NCBI RefSeq assembly: GCF_004682015.1
Contig: NZ_SMLM01000002.1
Coordinates: 806,001-870,000, forward strand
From: Ramlibacter henchirensis
GTDB taxonomy: Bacteria; Pseudomonadota; Gammaproteobacteria; Burkholderiales; Burkholderiaceae_C
Length of the DNA: 64,000 nucleotides
Direction of reading: 5' to 3'
Made by a program: the position numbers and the translations under genes. Positions 61,418 through 64,000 of the stretch are shown here, piece by piece. How positions within the stretch are numbered: position 1 is the stretch's first letter; every line of letters starts with the position of its first letter. The notes below the pieces were generated by a model. The model saw only the letters and a list, made by a program, of their open reading frames with translations. It made no database searches and had not been told where the DNA came from.

Positions 61418-62176
61418 GTGAGCGCAGAGGGCTTCCGCTCGCGGCTGCTCGCGCGGCTACCCACGGTTGGGACTTTCGTAAAGACGCCCGCGCACGCCGT
61501 CGTTGAGGTCTTGGGCAAGACCGGCCTCGACTTTGTCGCACTCGACGCGGAACACGCGCCGTTCGACCGTGCCCAGTTGGATGTCTGCGTCATGGCGGGC
61601 CGAGCCGCGGGGTTGGGCGTGGTCGTGCGACTGCCCAACACTCTTGCACACACGATTCAGGACGTGTTGGATCTGGGAGCGAACGGCATCATCGTGCCGC
61701 ACATCACGGATGCCGACACAATCACTGCTGTACGGCACGCCTCCACATACGGAGGCAGCCGTGGCTACTCCAACTCCCCGCGGGCGGGCGGCTATGGGAC
61801 GCGCCCGATGCCGCAGCTGTTGGCCGAGGCAGACGCCGCTATTGCGATCATTGGCCAGATCGAGGACGCGGCTGCGGTGGACGCGTTCGAGCAGACTGTC
61901 TCCCATCCCGGGGCGGACGCTTTTCTCATCGGTCGAGCGGACCTTGCCGTGTCCTACGGCTGTACTTCGATCGATGCCGCGCCGGTTCGCGCGGCCGTCG
62001 CCCGGGTCGCCCGGCTATGTGCGGAGGCGAGAAAGCCGCTAGGCATTTTCGTTACTGACCCTTCCGAGTGCTCGACTTTCATGGGCGAGGGCATCAGCTT
62101 TTTTATCGTAGGTTCCGATCAATCTGCGGTGCTGAAGTACTTCCGCGACACAGTCGCCCATTTCCCGGCTCGGTAG
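61418..62176 (+). CDS. HpcH/HpaI-family aldolase
   Basis: Class II pyruvate-type aldolase of 252 residues from GTG 61418, preceded by AACAGGAG. It has GTFVKTP, DAEHAPFDR (near 43-51), GIIVPHI with the metal-site region, and RAGGYGTRP. These fit retro-aldol cleavage of a 4-hydroxy-2-oxoacid to pyruvate (or oxaloacetate-like) plus an aldehyde. The metal ligands are plausible but were not checked by alignment. It ends the catabolic run before a lysR gene. Confidence 0.92.
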   Translation: MSAEGFRSRLLARLPTVGTFVKTPAHAVVEVLGKTGLDFVALDAEHAPFDRAQLDVCVMAGRAAGLGVVVRLPNTLAHTIQDVLDLGANGIIVPHITDADTITAVRHASTYGGSRGYSNSPRAGGYGTRPMPQLLAEADAAIAIIGQIEDAAAVDAFEQTVSHPGADAFLIGRADLAVSYGCTSIDAAPVRAAVARVARLCAEARKPLGIFVTDPSECSTFMGEGISFFIVGSDQSAVLKYFRDTVAHFPAR

Positions 62177-62292
62177 CGCGCCTTAGACATCTTGCTGCGG
62201 TGTCGCCAGCTGAGGAGGCGATGGAACAAGTCGCATGCGGTATAACCAAGGGTGATGCCGCGCGAACGTGACGCCTGCTCAGGAGAAGATGC

Positions 62293-63222
62293 TTGGATCT
62301 CCGTCAAATTCGCACTTTTGTCCATATTGCCGAACTCCGTAGCTTCACGCGGTCCGCGACGTTTCTGCACGTCAGTCAGCCAGCCTTGAGTCGGCAAATC
62401 CGACTGCTGGAAGAAGAGCTCAACTTGAAGCTTTTCCACCGGTTTGGGCACGGCGTGGAACTCACCATTGATGGAATAGACTTTCTTGAGCGGTGCCAGC
62501 GCATGTTGGCCGACTTCGAGTCATTGCGGCACGACTTCTTGTTGAAGGGCAAAAGCAGCACTGCTTCCGGAGCCGTCAGTATCGGCTTGCCAGTTCCTGC
62601 AACCCGCTTCATCTCGGCCGAGTTCTTGGAGGATCTGAGAACTGCGTACCCCATGGTGCAAGTGCGGATTGCAGAGGGCTTTAGCGCACTGCTTCATGAA
62701 TGGCTGCTGAGCGGCAGCCTTGACTTGGCGATCCTTTTCGAGCCGCGCCCTAGCAAGATCCTGACGCACGAGCCTCTCTTGGTTGAAGACCTTTGCGCGA
62801 TACGGAGTGTCAAGAGCATCAATGCCGGCCAGACTTTTATGGAAGCGCAGGAGCTCCAATCGACGCCGTTGGTTCTCCCGCACAGGCCGCACGTGCTACG
62901 TGACCTACTGGATGGCCTGCAGTTCACCAAACCTCATATCATTGAGGTCAGTGCGACGTCCGTCATGGTCGAGCTCGCCCGATGCGGGTTGGGTACTGCC
63001 ATTCTTCCGCAAGCGTCGGTAGACGTTGCGCAACGCGCGGGGGACGTTGTCGCACTGCCCATCATCAACCCTGCCCTCAGCTGGAAAGTCTCCGTCTGCT
63101 ATTCGAGCACTCGGTCGCTTACTCCCGCTGCCGAGGTCGTTCTCGAGCTGCTGCGCGCCGAAGTCACGAAAAAGGTTCGCTCCGGCTCCTGGACTGCGCG
63201 CCTCGTGGGGCGAAACAGCTGA
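62293..63222 (+). CDS. LysR-family transcriptional regulator
   Basis: Regulator of 309 residues. The start is TTG at 62293 with AGGAGAAG upstream (MDLRQIRTFVHIAELRSFTR). The helix-turn-helix SATFLHVSQPALSRQIRLLEEE is at about 21-42. The effector domain begins near VSIGLPVPATRFISAEFLEDL. It is encoded on the same strand as the CMD-cupin-flavoprotein-aldolase genes, 116 bases after them, so it may be the pathway regulator. No repeated operator could be assigned to it. Confidence 0.93.
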   Translation: MDLRQIRTFVHIAELRSFTRSATFLHVSQPALSRQIRLLEEELNLKLFHRFGHGVELTIDGIDFLERCQRMLADFESLRHDFLLKGKSSTASGAVSIGLPVPATRFISAEFLEDLRTAYPMVQVRIAEGFSALLHEWLLSGSLDLAILFEPRPSKILTHEPLLVEDLCAIRSVKSINAGQTFMEAQELQSTPLVLPHRPHVLRDLLDGLQFTKPHIIEVSATSVMVELARCGLGTAILPQASVDVAQRAGDVVALPIINPALSWKVSVCYSSTRSLTPAAEVVLELLRAEVTKKVRSGSWTARLVGRNS

Positions 63223-63906
63223 CGCAGCCACCGTCAAAGCAAGTACACATTCAGCAGCGGTAGGGCGGCGGACTTGATGGACCTGACGGCGATCTCGTCG
63301 AGTCGTGTGCGGACGGCGGTGCGAGGGTGACCAGTGTTCAGTCGATGGTGCGACCGATGCTGTGCGCAACCTTGCCCCATTTCTTGACCTCAAAGGCTAT
63401 GTATTTCTGGAATTTTTCCGGTGAACGGTCGACCTCCTCTCCACCATCTTCATTGCGAAATTCGGGTGCTTTAATCAGTCCGATTAACTTCCCCGTTATC
63501 TGTCTGATGATGTCTGCCGGCGCTCCCGCGGGGCCTGCAAGTGCAGACCAGGAGGCCGCCTCAACAGCGGGAAATCCCGCGTCCGCCATTCGGAACATTC
63601 GGCCTCAGCGGAAAGCGCTTCTCTGTTGTCGCCCCAAGCCCCTGACACGCCCCGAAGGAGTGGGAGCCGCGCGGATCAGATTAAGAAGAAACGTTGACTG
63701 GGGTCATTTGAGTTCACCGGCCTCATAGCTTCCGGGCCGACCGTCGACATGATCGCGACAAGCAAGCGCGAACAGGCGCCGCCATCACTCGAGGTTATAC
63801 CTACCGGATGCGAACTCTATTGGCCATGCCGTACGGAGGAAGCTAAAGTGCTTGCTTCCCACAACAGCTGAAGTTACCGCGAATGCGGTACAAGGAGACT
63901 TTAAAA
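63223..63906. other. Gap between lysR and the TauD-like gene
   Basis: Contains only the broken Bug fragment at 63338-63598. The remaining bases show no recognisable gene; 63880-63906 carries AAGGAGAC before the next start. Confidence 0.6.
63338..63598 (-). pseudogene. C-terminal fragment of a Bug-family binding protein
   Basis: An 86-residue frame containing AGFPAVEAASWSALAGPAGA, PADIIRQITGKLIGLIKAPEF and the usual short tail. This is the last quarter of a Bug protein. The signal peptide and ligand-binding parts before it are missing, and the sequence upstream on that strand has no matching frame. It is therefore a 3-prime remnant and not translated into a working receptor. Confidence 0.7.
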
Positions 63907-64000
63907 GTGCCAATCAAGACGCGCCAGCTTTCCTCAGGAATCGGCGTCGAAGTTTTGGACCTAGACCTTAGGTCGAACATCGACGAGGCCACCTTCAAGG
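63907..64000 (+). CDS. Start of a TauD/TfdA-family dioxygenase, cut by the window end
   Basis: GTG at 63907, preceded by AAGGAGAC, opens a frame reading PIKTRQLSSGIGVEVLDLDL then RSNIDEATFK to the last base. This is the N-terminal pattern of TauD/TfdA-type 2-oxoglutarate dioxygenases. The rest lies outside the window, so the catalytic His/Asp residues could not be checked. Confidence 0.7.
   Translation, partial: MPIKTRQLSSGIGVEVLDLDLRSNIDEATFK

Noticed and set aside
1..64000. tRNA, rRNA, CRISPR arrays, insertion sequences and integrases
   Set aside because: Read for on both strands; no cloverleaf, rRNA block, regular spacer-repeat array or transposase motif was recognised.

Overview
The window looks like a chromosomal catabolic region of a high-GC betaproteobacterium, most likely order Burkholderiales and probably Comamonadaceae-like. 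The reasons are the many Bug-type (tripartite tricarboxylate transport) periplasmic binding proteins, the abundance of CaiB/BaiF CoA transferases and acyl-CoA dehydrogenases, and the dense protein coding with frequent ATGA overlaps. No rRNA, tRNA, CRISPR array, insertion sequence or phage gene was recognised. All family calls come from reading motifs; no database search was run.

Layout. (1) 210-7564: a beta-oxidation unit, ech-thiolase-small ORF-lysR-etfB-etfA on the minus strand, divergent from an acyl-CoA dehydrogenase pair. Repeated CGTCCAATA boxes mark both promoters. (2) 7605-13540: nitroreductase and SDR divergent from a CaiB/BaiF transferase, then an acyl-CoA ligase and an exported beta-propeller-like protein. 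(3) 13736-24741: two Bug receptors divergent from a plus-strand operon of Baeyer-Villiger-type monooxygenase, alpha-methylacyl-CoA racemase, acyl-CoA ligase, alpha/beta hydrolase, TetR, thiolase, HSD10-like dehydrogenase and enoyl-CoA hydratase. (4) 24850-34190: a Bug gene and an eight-gene minus-strand operon (SDR, CMD-like protein, SDR, SnoaL-like protein, acyl-CoA dehydrogenase pair, MDR, nitroreductase) divergent from a second, almost identical CaiB/BaiF gene. (5) 34492-47213: Bug, cupin-like protein, second TetR, a Bug-CaiB-SDR-ADP-forming CoA ligase-crotonase operon, a third acyl-CoA dehydrogenase pair, an MDR remnant and an MDR reductase. (6) 47393-55299: a GntR-linked module of PEP mutase/isocitrate lyase-family lyase, Bug, LeuC, LeuD, Bug and TauD-like dioxygenase, divergent from gntR-SDR. 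(7) 55300-57345: about 2 kb without an intact gene, holding fused fragments of leuC and an SDR. (8) 57346-64000: CMD-like protein, two cupins, a ketosteroid-dehydrogenase-like flavoprotein, SRPBCC protein, HpcH/HpaI aldolase, LysR, a broken Bug gene, and the start of a TauD-like gene cut by the window edge.

How it fits together. Regions 2-5 (about 9-46 kb) share an 18-bp palindromic operator, consensus ACCWAGCRCTTGCTWGGT. I count thirteen intergenic copies, placed before the Bug genes, both SDR/CaiB pairs, the monooxygenase operon, both tetR genes and an acyl-CoA dehydrogenase pair. Two TetR paralogues that are about 85 % identical by eye are the obvious candidate regulators. The inferred chemistry is uptake of an organic acid or ketone, Baeyer-Villiger oxidation, ester hydrolysis, CoA activation by ligase or transferase, racemisation of a methyl branch, and beta-oxidation, with electrons leaving through ETF. 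The substrate cannot be read from the sequence. The region has grown by repeated segmental duplication: paired Bug genes, paired tetR, two intact copies and one decayed copy of the SDR/CaiB promoter module, and remnants of an MDR, leuC and SDR.
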